A DNA stretch of 64,000 nucleotides from Microbacterium barkeri (GTDB lineage Bacteria > Actinomycetota > Actinomycetes > Actinomycetales > Microbacteriaceae), in NCBI RefSeq assembly GCF_027921765.1, contig NZ_BSEJ01000014.1, positions 1 to 64,000 of the forward strand, in the 5' to 3' direction. Numbering within the stretch: position 1 is the first letter of the stretch; every line of letters starts with the position of its first letter. Below are positions 33,623 through 44,113 of this stretch, piece by piece. Position numbers and translations under genes: made by a program. Under the pieces are notes generated by a model, which was not told the origin of the DNA, did no database searches, and saw nothing but the letters and a program-made list of their open reading frames with translations.

Positions 33623-34960
33623 ATGGGCGCGATCACGCGCAGACAGCTGCTGGGCGCAGGGCTCGGCGCGGTGGCGGCGGGCATGCTCGCCGGCTGCTCG
33701 ACACCGGGGACGACCTCGGTCAACGTCGAGCCGACCATCCCGCCGGCGACGGGCAAGAGGATCACCCTCACCTACTGGGCCTGGCTGAAGGACCTGCAGA
33801 AGGTCGCCGACGTCTGGAACGCGCAGAACCCGGATGTCCAGGTCGAGGCCGTCTGGATCCCCGGCGGCAACGCGGGCGGATACCAGAAGATCTACTCCGC
33901 CCTCGCGGCGGGTGGCGGGCCGGACATCGCCCAGGTCGAGATGCGCTCGATCCCCGAGTTCATGCTCGTGAACGGCCTCGTCGACCTGTCGCGCTACGGG
34001 GCCGCCGACCACGCGGCGAAGTTCGACCCGACCCTGTGGGGTCAGGTGAGCTTCGACGGCGGCGTGTACGCCATCCCGCAGGACTCCGGCCCCATGGCCT
34101 GGTACTACCAGCACCCCATCCTCGAGCAGATCGGATCGCCGCCGCCCACGACCTGGTCCGAGTGGCGCGAGCTGGCGGTCGAGGCGCGCGCTGCGGGCGC
34201 GTACCTCGACACCTTCCCGATCGGCGACGCATCCGTGTTCGCGATGTACGCCACGCAGGCGGGCGCGTCGTGGCTGCGGGTGGGTGAGGACGGCTGGGAG
34301 ATCGACATGACTGACGACGCGACCCTCGAGGTCGCGGACTTCTGGGACCGCGTCGTCGATGACGAGCTCGTCACGACCGCCTACGGCAACTTCACGCCCG
34401 CGTGGTTCGCGGCCGCCGCCGACGGCGGGATCGCCGCGGTCACCGGGGCGAGCTGGGCCGACGCGCTCATCCAGGGCGTCGCCGGAGGCGAGGGCAGATG
34501 GCGCGTGGCGCCCATGCCGGTCTGGCCGGACATGGGGTACGGGTCGAGCTACCAGGGCGGATCGACGGCTGCCGTGCTCGCGAACAGCCGCCACCCCAAG
34601 GAGGCGATGGACTTCGCCGTCTGGATGACGACGTCGCCCGAGGGCATCGACGCGATGATCGAGCACAGCGGGATCGGATGGTCGCCGGCAGCCGACTACA
34701 TCGGATCGCAGCGGCAGCGGCCATCCGACTTCTTCAGCGGCCAGAACTACAACGAGGAGGTGTTCGTGCCCGCCTCGAAGGCGCAGAACCCGGACTGGGT
34801 CTGGTGGCCGATCACGCAGCAGTCCTTCAACATCCTCTCCGACGGCTTCCGGCGGAAGGCGTCCGGCCAGAGCCTCGTCGAATCGGTCCGGCAGGCGGAG
34901 GAGCAGATCACGCGGGTCTTCCGGAACAAGGGCCTGCGCATCCGGAAGGCGACATCATGA
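33623..34960 (+). CDS. Sugar ABC transporter substrate-binding lipoprotein
   Basis: A 445-residue family-1 extracellular solute-binding protein. The signal peptide has a twin-arginine-like TRRQLL and a lipobox LAGC, so it is probably a Tat-exported lipoprotein. The mature part shows ITLTYWAWLKDLQKVADVWN and DIAQVEMRSIPEFM, typical of carbohydrate-binding proteins. GGAGG precedes the ATG. It is the first gene of a three-gene operon with two permeases and overlaps the next gene by 4 nt. Confidence 0.92.
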   Translation: MGAITRRQLLGAGLGAVAAGMLAGCSTPGTTSVNVEPTIPPATGKRITLTYWAWLKDLQKVADVWNAQNPDVQVEAVWIPGGNAGGYQKIYSALAAGGGPDIAQVEMRSIPEFMLVNGLVDLSRYGAADHAAKFDPTLWGQVSFDGGVYAIPQDSGPMAWYYQHPILEQIGSPPPTTWSEWRELAVEARAAGAYLDTFPIGDASVFAMYATQAGASWLRVGEDGWEIDMTDDATLEVADFWDRVVDDELVTTAYGNFTPAWFAAAADGGIAAVTGASWADALIQGVAGGEGRWRVAPMPVWPDMGYGSSYQGGSTAAVLANSRHPKEAMDFAVWMTTSPEGIDAMIEHSGIGWSPAADYIGSQRQRPSDFFSGQNYNEEVFVPASKAQNPDWVWWPITQQSFNILSDGFRRKASGQSLVESVRQAEEQITRVFRNKGLRIRKATS

Positions 34961-35901
34961 GCGAGACGCGCACGATCGTCACGGGCGACGCCCGGGTGCG
35001 CCGGCGCCCCGGCGTGCGTCAGGCCGCCGTCAGCCGGGCGCCGTGGATCCTCCTCGCGCCGTTCCTGGCGCTCTTCGTCCTCACCTTCATCCTCCCGATC
35101 CTCGTCGCGATCGGGTCGAGCTTCACGCGCGTCCAGCGCGGCGGGCTGTTCGGCGAGGAGGGCGTGACGAGCTCATTCGCGTGGTTCGAGAACTACGCGC
35201 TCGCGCTCGCCGACGGCAACTTCATCGCCTCCATCGGGCGGATGCTCCTGTTCGGCGTGGTCCAGGTGCCCGTCATGATCGTCGCGGCCACCCTCCTCGC
35301 GCTTCTGCTCGAGTCGGCCTCGGCGATGTGGCCGGGCTTCTTCCGCGCGGTGTACTTCATGCCCTACGGCATCCCGGGCGTCATCGCGACCATCCTCTGG
35401 TCGTTCCTCTACGTGCCCGGGCTGAGCCCGGTCGTGGACGTGGCGTCCTGGATGGGCATCGAGATCGACTTCCTCGGAGCGGGATCCGTGCTCTGGTCGA
35501 TCGCGAACATCGTGACCTGGACGTACGTCGGCTACAACATGCTCATCATCGTCGCCCAGCTCAAGGCCATCCCGGGGGAGCTGTACGAGGCGGCGCGCAT
35601 CGACGGCGCCTCCGCGTTCCGCATCGCGACGAGCATCCAGCTGCCCCTCATCGCGCCGGCCCTCGTCCTGACGACCGTGTTCAGCATCATCGGGACGCTG
35701 CAGCTGTTCGCCGAGGCGGAGGTCCTGAAGACCGTCGCGCCGGCGATCGACACGCAGTACACGCCGAACCTGTCGGCGTACACGACGGCCTTCGCCTACA
35801 ACGACTACAACGTCGCCGCGGCGCAGGCCGTGCTCATCGCCCTCGCGGCGTTCGTGCTGTCCTTCCTCTTCCTCCGCGTCACGAACAGGAGCGGCCGATG
35901 A
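34957..35901 (+). CDS. Sugar ABC transporter permease (MalF-type)
   Basis: A 314-residue inner-membrane permease with six helices and the EAA coupling loop YEAARIDGASAFRIATSIQLPLIAP. It is the MalF-like partner because of its first position and N-terminal FLALFVLTFILPI helix. The start overlaps the preceding stop (ATGA). Confidence 0.93.
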   Translation: MSETRTIVTGDARVRRRPGVRQAAVSRAPWILLAPFLALFVLTFILPILVAIGSSFTRVQRGGLFGEEGVTSSFAWFENYALALADGNFIASIGRMLLFGVVQVPVMIVAATLLALLLESASAMWPGFFRAVYFMPYGIPGVIATILWSFLYVPGLSPVVDVASWMGIEIDFLGAGSVLWSIANIVTWTYVGYNMLIIVAQLKAIPGELYEAARIDGASAFRIATSIQLPLIAPALVLTTVFSIIGTLQLFAEAEVLKTVAPAIDTQYTPNLSAYTTAFAYNDYNVAAAQAVLIALAAFVLSFLFLRVTNRSGR

Positions 35902-36821
35902 CCCTCACCCAGCCGCGCAAGGATCCCGTGCGCGCGCAGACGCTCGCCGCGGTCAACCCGACGGGGTCGTCGGCCGCCCATCGCCGGTCGCGGGCGTCGA
36001 AGATCATCGTGACGGGCATCCTCGTCGTCGCCGCCCTGTACTTCCTCATCCCCGTCTACTGGGTGGTCGTCGCGGCCACGAAGTCCACGGAGGACCTCTT
36101 CTCCACCTTCGGCTTCTGGTTCGGGTCGGACGTCCACCTCCTCGAGAACCTCGGCCAGGTCCTCGCGTACGACGGCGGCATCTTCGTGCGGTGGTTCCTC
36201 AACTCGATCCTCTACGCGGGAGTCGGCGCCGTCCTGGCGACCTACTTCGCCGCGGCGGGCGGCTACGCGCTGGCGAAGTACCGCTTCCGCGGGCGCGACC
36301 TCGTCTTCGGGACCATCCTCGGGGGCGTCCTCGTGCCGGCCACCGCCACGGCGCTGCCGCTCTTCCTCCTGTTCAGCCAGCTGGGGCTCGCGAACACCTA
36401 CTGGAGCGTGCTGATCCCGTCGCTCGTGTCGCCGTTCGGGCTGTTCCTCTGCCGCATCTACGCCGATGCGACGGTCGACGACTCGCTCATGGAGGCCGCG
36501 CGGCTCGACGGCGCGGGGGAGCTGCGGATCTTCCACACGGTCGGGCTGCGGATCCTGACGCCCGCGCTCGTCACGGTCTTCCTCTTCCAGCTCGTGGGCA
36601 TCTGGAACAACTACTTCCTGCCCCTCGTGATGCTCGCCGACCAGAGCCTGTACCCGATCACCCTCGGCCTCAACAACTGGCGCGCGCAGGTGGATCGCCT
36701 GCCCGAGTTCTACGAGCTCACGACCGGGGGAGTGCTGCTCTCGGTCATCCCGCTCGCGATCGCGATGATCGTGCTGCAGCGCTTCTGGCGCGGCGGCCTC
36801 ACCGAGGGCGCGGTGAAGTAG
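35898..36821 (+). CDS. Sugar ABC transporter permease (MalG-type)
   Basis: A 307-residue six-helix permease with the EAA loop MEAARLDGAGELRIFHTVGL. Its start overlaps the stop of the MalF-type gene. No ATPase gene follows, so the importer probably uses a shared ATPase of the MsiK/UgpC kind encoded elsewhere, as is common in actinobacterial sugar importers. Confidence 0.93.
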   Translation: MTLTQPRKDPVRAQTLAAVNPTGSSAAHRRSRASKIIVTGILVVAALYFLIPVYWVVVAATKSTEDLFSTFGFWFGSDVHLLENLGQVLAYDGGIFVRWFLNSILYAGVGAVLATYFAAAGGYALAKYRFRGRDLVFGTILGGVLVPATATALPLFLLFSQLGLANTYWSVLIPSLVSPFGLFLCRIYADATVDDSLMEAARLDGAGELRIFHTVGLRILTPALVTVFLFQLVGIWNNYFLPLVMLADQSLYPITLGLNNWRAQVDRLPEFYELTTGGVLLSVIPLAIAMIVLQRFWRGGLTEGAVK

Positions 36822-37104
36822 GAGTCGCAGGGGTGCGTCCACGGCCCGCGCTGGTAGGGTGGCCGTGGACGCGCCAGTGCGCGTCCGCACAACTGAACAC
36901 GACATGGAGCAGGCTGGCAGGAAGCTGGTCCCCTGAAGTGGTCTCCCGGGTGCCGCGCATCCGGTGGATTTCTCCTGGTGGCCAGCGCAGGCGAGCGTGA
37001 AGCTTCGGTTCTGGCCGTGCGGCCTATATCTGCCTGTTCCTGCTCCTTCGCATGACTCGTCCGTCACATGGACGGGCGAGGTTAAACAAAGAAGGAGAGA
37101 CCTC
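36822..37104 (+). promoter_or_regulatory. pnp promoter and structured leader
   Basis: 283 nt without a gene. TAGGGT at 36855-36860 is the likely -10 box. Downstream are a GGACGCG/CGCGTCC hairpin (36867-36886), the Actino-pnp-like element, and a 10-bp hairpin (37056-37065 with 37071-37080). The leader ends in an AT-rich GTTAAACAAAGAAGGAG ribosome site before TTG 37105. Confidence 0.65.
36900..36990 (+). ncRNA. Actino-pnp-like RNA motif
   Basis: Upstream of pnp, GCTGGC (36913-36918) pairs with GCCAGC (36981-36986), extended by an AGGA/TCCT helix across a bulge. The arms enclose the segment CTGGTCCCCTGAAGTGGTCT. Position upstream of polynucleotide phosphorylase in an actinobacterium, and this outline, match what I recall of the Actino-pnp family, a leader structure thought to regulate exoribonuclease expression. 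I cannot run the covariance model, so the exact boundaries are estimates. Confidence 0.6.
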
Positions 37105-39390
<2,286 letters not shown>

Positions 39391-39398
39391 TCGGCTCA

Positions 39399-39439
39399 CG
39401 GAACGGCCCGGTCGCACACGGTGCGGCCGGGCCGTTCCG
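39399..39439 (+). terminator. pnp terminator
   Basis: A 19-bp stem (39399-39417 with 39421-39439) with one G-U wobble and a 3-nt loop, 9 nt after the pnp stop. Confidence 0.85.
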
Positions 39440-39548
39440 CGTCCGTGATGAAACAGTTACGACCCGCGGCGCGGCGCGCGCCGCGGGTTCCGGTTCAATG
39501 GAGGCACGGGAGGACCGCGGTTCGTCGCACCCTCCGTGAGGGAGCGAC

Positions 39549-40613
39549 ATGGATGCAGCGTCACCGCCGGAGCGGCGCGACGGCGCGGCCATCCGCACAT
39601 CCGATGCGTCCGCGGACGTGCCGACTCAGCCCATCCGGCTCCCCGGTCATCCGTCGGCGCCCGTCCCCGAGCTCGGCCCGGGGATCGGCGCGGGCCTGCG
39701 CTCGCCGATCGGGACGTCGGGCGTCGAGGTGTTCCCGCTCATGCTCGGCGGGGCCGAGTTCGGGTGGAACCTCGACCGCGCCGCGGGATTTGCCGTGCTC
39801 GACCGCTACGCCGAGCTCGGCGGCAACGCGCTGCACACCTCCGACCGCTTCGGCGCGGGGCGCAGCGAGTTCATCCTCGGCCAGTGGGTCGCCTCGCGCG
39901 GCGTGCGCGACGACATCGTCCTCGCGGTGCGCGTCGGCGGCCATCCCGACAACCCGGGCCTCGGCTCGGTCAACCTCGTCCGCGCCGTGGAGTCGTCGCT
40001 CGAGCGCCTCGGAACCGATCGCATCGACATCCTCTACCTCGATGCGGCGAGCTACCCGCTGACGTCCCTCGAAGACGCGCTCGCGACGGCCGAGTGGCTC
40101 GTCGAGGCGGGAAAGGCGCGCGCGGTCGGGGCCTACGGGTTCACCGCGGACCAGCTCGTCGAGGCGCGGATCCTGTCGTCGGCCGGGTACCCGCGGATCG
40201 AGGCGCTCGACGTGCCGTACAACCTCATGCGCCGCGGGGAGTACGAGGGCGACCTGCGGCTCGTGTCCGACGCCCAGGGCCTCGCCGTGACGCCGTCGCA
40301 CGCCCTCGAGCACGGGTTCCTCTCCGGACTGCATCGCTCGCGTCAGACGATCGGCCAGGGCACGAGGTCGGAGCAGCTGTCGAGGCTCCTCAACCGCCGA
40401 GGAGCGCGGGCGCTCAAGGCGCTCGACGCCGTCGCCGCGGAGCTGCAGCTCCCGCACGCGGCGGTCGCCGTCGCGTGGCTCCTCGCGCAGCGGAGCGTGG
40501 TCGCCCCGATCGTCAACGCCTTCACGCCGGGGCACGTCGACGAGCTCGTGCAGGGGGTGGGCGTGCAGCTCGGACGCGGGCATCGCGCCGACCTCGCGAA
40601 GGCCGCGGACTGA
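39549..40613 (+). CDS. Aldo/keto-reductase-fold protein with altered catalytic residues
   Basis: A 354-residue protein with an AKR barrel preceded by a ~50-residue Pro-rich N-terminus. Overall similarity is clear (GGNALHTSDRFGAGRSE for the usual DTADxYGxGxSE, and SLERLGTDRIDILYL). All four usual catalytic positions differ: Asp to His96, Tyr to Phe101, Lys to Arg128 and His to Asp165. It is therefore unlikely to be an ordinary carbonyl reductase and may be a pseudoenzyme or a ligand-binding AKR. GAGGGAG precedes the ATG. It is monocistronic after the pnp terminator. Confidence 0.85.
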   Translation: MDAASPPERRDGAAIRTSDASADVPTQPIRLPGHPSAPVPELGPGIGAGLRSPIGTSGVEVFPLMLGGAEFGWNLDRAAGFAVLDRYAELGGNALHTSDRFGAGRSEFILGQWVASRGVRDDIVLAVRVGGHPDNPGLGSVNLVRAVESSLERLGTDRIDILYLDAASYPLTSLEDALATAEWLVEAGKARAVGAYGFTADQLVEARILSSAGYPRIEALDVPYNLMRRGEYEGDLRLVSDAQGLAVTPSHALEHGFLSGLHRSRQTIGQGTRSEQLSRLLNRRGARALKALDAVAAELQLPHAAVAVAWLLAQRSVVAPIVNAFTPGHVDELVQGVGVQLGRGHRADLAKAAD

Positions 40614-40666
40614 CCATTATTCCGCCGATGGCGTAACCGCACGGCGCGTCCGCCGAGGCGTGACCT

Positions 40667-40672
40667 AGGCTG
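40667..40672 (+). promoter_or_regulatory. -10 box of the histidine phosphatase gene
   Basis: TAGGCT, about 49 nt before the ATG. Here a leader with a small GCCCGC/GCGGGC hairpin and a GAGGGGG ribosome site intervenes. Confidence 0.5.
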
Positions 40673-40721
40673 GAGGACGCCCGCCCTGCGGGCTCCAGGT
40701 GCGGACGATGAGGGGGTTCGG

Positions 40722-41324
40722 ATGACGCACTACATCTACCTCGTCCGCCACGGAGAGCACCTGCACGCCGAGCACGGGCTCGAGGACGGGCCGCTCTCCG
40801 CGCGCGGAGAGCGGCAGGCGGCGCTGCTCGCCGACCGGCTCTCTGGCGTGCCGTTCGACAACGTGTGGCACTCGCCCCTCGCACGCGCCGCGGAGACCGC
40901 GCGCATCGTCGCCGAGCGGATGCCCGCGATCGATCCGCAGCCGCACGCGCTCCTGTTCGACTGCGTCCCGACGGGCATGACCGACGAGACGCCGAGCGTG
41001 TTCGAGCCCTTCTTCGGCGGGATCACCGAGGAGGAGGTCGAGGCGGGCAGGGCCCAGATGGCCGACGCGATGAACGAGTTCCTCGTGCGCAAGAACGGCG
41101 ACGTCCACGAGCTGCTCATCACGCACAACTTCGTGATCGCGTGGTTCGTGCGCGAGGTGCTCGGCGCCCCCGACTGGCGCTGGATGACGCTGAACCAGGC
41201 GAACTGCGGGCTCACGATCATCTCGCAGAAGCAGGGCCGCCCGTGGACGCTCATCGCCCACAACGACCTCGCGCACCTGCCGTTCGAGCTGCGCACCGGG
41301 CTGCCGGAGACCCCGCCGGTCTGA
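40722..41324 (+). CDS. Histidine phosphatase family protein
   Basis: A 200-residue phosphoglycerate-mutase-like phosphatase. The phospho-accepting motif is YLVRHGEH at the N-terminus, with SPLARAAETARIV and the second histidine in LLITHNFVIAWFV. The GPLSARGERQAALL segment is typical. Substrate is unknown; family members dephosphorylate sugars, nucleotides or cofactors. The gene ends 104 nt before the 3' repeat copy of the second DUF559 locus. Confidence 0.9.
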   Translation: MTHYIYLVRHGEHLHAEHGLEDGPLSARGERQAALLADRLSGVPFDNVWHSPLARAAETARIVAERMPAIDPQPHALLFDCVPTGMTDETPSVFEPFFGGITEEEVEAGRAQMADAMNEFLVRKNGDVHELLITHNFVIAWFVREVLGAPDWRWMTLNQANCGLTIISQKQGRPWTLIAHNDLAHLPFELRTGLPETPPV

Positions 41325-41556
41325 GTCCGCCAGGACGGGCCGGGAGGTGCCGGGCCGCCGTGCCGGGCCATCCCGGGATGTGCCAAGCCGAGTTGTGCCG
41401 GGCCGGTTCGGATGCGCCGAGCTGTCCCGGGATTCGGATCGCCGGGGCCGATGTGCGCGTGTCGACCTCAGGGAGCGACACACGCCCCGCGGATCCGATT
41501 CCGCGCACACGCACGGTGACAGACGGCCGTGCATTCGGGCCCCGGGGCGCCTGCGG
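41325..41556. other. Gene-free interval with short and long repeats
   Basis: 232 nt between convergent genes. GTGCCGGGCC occurs three times (41347, 41360, 41395) around CCCGGGAT-type dyads, followed by the 76-nt family 2 element (41428-41503). No gene is supported. Confidence 0.6.
41428..41503. repeat. 76-nt palindrome-ended element, family 2, 3' copy
   Basis: Shares length and sequence outline with the two elements at 42555-42630 and 42669-42744, in the same orientation. Its ends are near-inverted: GATTCGGAT (41431-41439) and ATCCGATTC (41493-41501). It lies 53 nt beyond the stop of the DUF559 gene. It is more diverged from the 5' copies than they are from each other. Confidence 0.8.
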
Positions 41557-42387
41557 TCACGCCCTGCGGCGGAGGGCGCCGACGATCGCGCGCTCCACGC
41601 GCGGCCAGTCGTGGATGACGAGCGCGTAGTCGAACCGGAGGGTTCGGTAGCCGAGCGCGGCAGCATTCGCGTCTCGGACGAGGTCGCGGTGCCGGTGGCT
41701 CTCCCCGTCGTGGTTCTCGCGCCCGTCCACTTCGAGGATGATCCGGTCGCCGACGACGAAGTCGACGCGTCCGACCGTGCGGATGCGCACCTGGCAGCGG
41801 AGCACGATGCCCATGCGGAGCAGCCGGATCCTGAGGAGCGACTCGAGCCCGCTCTCCGAGTCCGATCGCGCTGCGTCGACGAGTCGCCGCTGCCGCGCAT
41901 CCAGACGTGCGCGCACCGCGAGACGGTCACGTCGAGACAGCAGCCCCCGGTGCCACGCGGATTCGAACGCGGCGAAGAACGCCTCATCGCCCTGGCAGCG
42001 CGCGAGCTGGACGAGAGCGCGGACGATGTCGACGCGCCCGAAGCCCGTCGCGCCTTCATCCCAGTGCGGGATGCACGCGCACCCTGCGTGCTCGCGCTGG
42101 CGCCCGTGCGGTCCCATCGCGACGTGAATCGCGTCGGCGTCGAGAACCCATACGCCGAGCTGGGCGAGCGCAGATGCGCAGCAGAGTGCGCCGCCGTGCC
42201 GCGCCGCCGTGACGATGTCCGCGCTCACGTCCGGAGTCGCATAGACCCCGGGGCGCACCTTCCAGATCGATCCGGTCACAAGCGCGCGCCGGATGTCGCG
42301 CGCAGACGCGCCCGCCATCCGCAGCGTCGATGCGCGGGCCACTCCGTGACGTGCATCGATGCGAGCGGCGATCTCCGTCGGATACAT
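41557..42387 (-). CDS. AbiEi-like / DUF559 endonuclease-domain protein (locus 2)
   Basis: A 276-residue protein. Residues 1-55 are an AbiEi-type winged helix (ARIDARHGVARASTLRMAGASARDI ending in KVRPGVYATPD). The C-terminal ~100 residues are a DUF559/Vsr-like nuclease: Glu182 in SGLESLLRIRL, Asp209, Glu219-Val-Asp221-Gly and His226, then a GYRTLRFDY strand. It has the same domain order and motif spacing as 12376-13299, but overall sequence is clearly different. Start 42387 is preferred over 42426 because a GAGGCT box lies 6 nt upstream. No toxin, methylase or restriction gene is adjacent. Confidence 0.82.
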   Translation of the reverse strand: MYPTEIAARIDARHGVARASTLRMAGASARDIRRALVTGSIWKVRPGVYATPDVSADIVTAARHGGALCCASALAQLGVWVLDADAIHVAMGPHGRQREHAGCACIPHWDEGATGFGRVDIVRALVQLARCQGDEAFFAAFESAWHRGLLSRRDRLAVRARLDARQRRLVDAARSDSESGLESLLRIRLLRMGIVLRCQVRIRTVGRVDFVVGDRIILEVDGRENHDGESHRHRDLVRDANAAALGYRTLRFDYALVIHDWPRVERAIVGALRRRA

Positions 42388-42813
42388 CCCGCCAGCCTCG
42401 TCGGCCCGCGGGCCCGCCACCGGCACAGCGCGTGTGCTCGTGCCGGTGCGCGCGTGTCGTCCGCCTGTGCACGAGGTGTCGGCGCGAGACGCCCAGGGGG
42501 TGGGTCCGATGCGGGGGACGGATGGGCGAGGGCGGGGCGGCGTGTGCGGGGTGTCGGGATTCGGATGGCTGGGGCGGGTGCGCGCGCGTCGGTCTCAGGA
42601 GACGACTTCAGCACCACGGGTCCGATTCGGGGTACGGCACTCCGAGAGCGGGGCGGCGTGCGGGGTGTCGGGGTTCGGATGGCTGGGGCGGGTGTGCGCG
42701 TGTCGGCCCCGGGAGTCGACTTCGGCACCACGGGTCCGATTCCGGAGCCGGCCGCATTCCGGGGCACGCCGCACTCCGGCGGACGTCCTGGCCGTCCCGC
42801 CTAGGATGGTGGC
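42388..42813. repeat. Gene-free 426-nt region carrying the family 2 repeat array
   Basis: Contains full 76-nt elements at 42555-42630 and 42669-42744 (about 88% identical, period 114) and a degenerate right end GGGTCCGAT near 42501. Each full element is preceded by GCGGGGCGGCGTG...CGGGGTGT. Ends are GATTCGGAT or GGTTCGGAT on the left and GTCCGATTC on the right, an imperfect inverted repeat. The first full copy begins 168 nt upstream of the DUF559 start. The dapB -10 box TAGGAT (42802-42807) closes the region. Confidence 0.88.
42802..42807 (+). promoter_or_regulatory. -10 box of dapB (leaderless)
   Basis: TAGGAT, 6 nt before the dapB ATG; no Shine-Dalgarno in the gap. Confidence 0.6.
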
Positions 42814-43623
42814 ATGACGACACGCGTGGCACTGGTCGGCGGCAGCGGCAAGCTCGGCAGCATCATCCGCGAGGTCGTCGACGGGATGGACGGGTTCGAG
42901 GTCGTCGCGGTGCTCGGATCGAGCAGCGACCTCGCCGAGCTCGACGGCGCGGATCTCGTCATCGACGCCTCCACTCCGGCCGTGAGCATCGACGTCGTGC
43001 GCGCGGCGATCGAGCGCGGCGCTCAGGTTCTCGTCGGCACGAGCGGATGGTCCGCGGAGCGCGTCGCGCTCGTGCGCCCGCTCGTCGAGGCGGCTGGGAC
43101 GGGCGCGGTCTTCATCCCGAACTTCTCGCTCGGATCCGTGCTCGGCACGGCGCTCGCCGCGGCCGCCGCGCGGTTCTTCCCGTCCGTCGAGATCGTCGAG
43201 ACGCATCGCGACACGAAGATCGACTCCCCGTCGGGCACGGCGGTCCGCACGGCCGAGCTCATCGCGGCGGCCCGCGAGACGCCCGTCGACGCGCCGTTCG
43301 TCGACCAGCGCGCACGTGGGCAGCAGGTCGCGAGCGTGCCCGTGCACTCGCTGCGCCGCCCCGGGGTGGTCGCCCGGCAGGAGACGATCCTCTCCGGGCC
43401 CGGCGAGTCGCTCTCCCTCGTGCACGACACGATCGACCCGGCCGCCGCGTACGCGCCGGGCATCCGCATCGCCGTCGAGGCCGCGACCGGCGTGCGCGGC
43501 GTCGTTGTGGGCCTGGAGAACTTCATCGACATCGGCATCGGCACGCCGCGCCCCGCAGCGGCCGAGCCCGTCGACGACGGTGCGACGGTCGCGGGCCAGG
43601 CCGCGCGGGCCACGGGCGCATGA
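42814..43623 (+). CDS. dapB: 4-hydroxy-tetrahydrodipicolinate reductase
   Basis: Reduces hydroxy-tetrahydrodipicolinate in the diaminopimelate/lysine pathway. The 269-residue protein has the Rossmann start VALVGGSGKLG and the catalytic segment ETHRDTKIDSPSGTA with the acid/base His and Lys. The usual second His of the E-x-H-H pattern is Arg here. A C-terminal GIGTPRPAAAEPVDDG tail exceeds the family core. The stop overlaps the start of the next gene (ATGA). dapA and dapF lie further along in the window. Confidence 0.93.
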   Translation: MTTRVALVGGSGKLGSIIREVVDGMDGFEVVAVLGSSSDLAELDGADLVIDASTPAVSIDVVRAAIERGAQVLVGTSGWSAERVALVRPLVEAAGTGAVFIPNFSLGSVLGTALAAAAARFFPSVEIVETHRDTKIDSPSGTAVRTAELIAAARETPVDAPFVDQRARGQQVASVPVHSLRRPGVVARQETILSGPGESLSLVHDTIDPAAAYAPGIRIAVEAATGVRGVVVGLENFIDIGIGTPRPAAAEPVDDGATVAGQAARATGA

Positions 43624-44084
43624 GACTGCGCGTCGGCGTCGCCGTCATGACGGCGCTCCTGCTGCTCTACATCCTCGTCGTGGGGCAGAAGGCCGTGTCG
43701 GCCCTGTCCATCGGCATCTCGACCGGCGAGCCGATCCTCGCCGTCATGGGCGGCGCGATGATCGTGCTTCCGCTCATCGCGCTGTGGGGGCTCGGCCGCG
43801 AGCTCCTGTTCGGATGGCGCGCCGAGCGCCTCGCACGCCGTCTCGAGAGCGAGGGCGGGCTGCCGACCGAGGAGGTCAGCACGTCGCCGAGCGGGCGCCC
43901 GGCGCGGTCGGATGGCGAGGCGCTCTTCCCGACGTACCGCGCCGAGGTCGAGGCCGACGAGACCGACTGGCGCGCGTGGTACCGGCTGAGTCTCGCGTAC
44001 GCCGCTGCGGGCGATACGAAGCGCGCGCGGTCCGCGGTGCGCGAGGCCATCCGCCGCGAACGGGCCGCGCAGAGTCCCGTCTAG
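43620..44084 (+). CDS. Membrane protein with C-terminal TPR-like segment
   Basis: A 154-residue protein with two N-terminal membrane helices (about residues 5-25 and 40-60) and a cytoplasmic tail ending in one TPR-like repeat (DWRAWYRLSLAYAAAGDTKRARSAVREAI). It overlaps the dapB stop codon, so it is co-translated with dapB. Similar small proteins follow dapB in related actinobacteria; function is unknown. Confidence 0.82.
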   Translation: MRLRVGVAVMTALLLLYILVVGQKAVSALSIGISTGEPILAVMGGAMIVLPLIALWGLGRELLFGWRAERLARRLESEGGLPTEEVSTSPSGRPARSDGEALFPTYRAEVEADETDWRAWYRLSLAYAAAGDTKRARSAVREAIRRERAAQSPV

Positions 44085-44113
44085 CACCCGGCGCGGACGC
44101 CCGCTGCGGCCGT

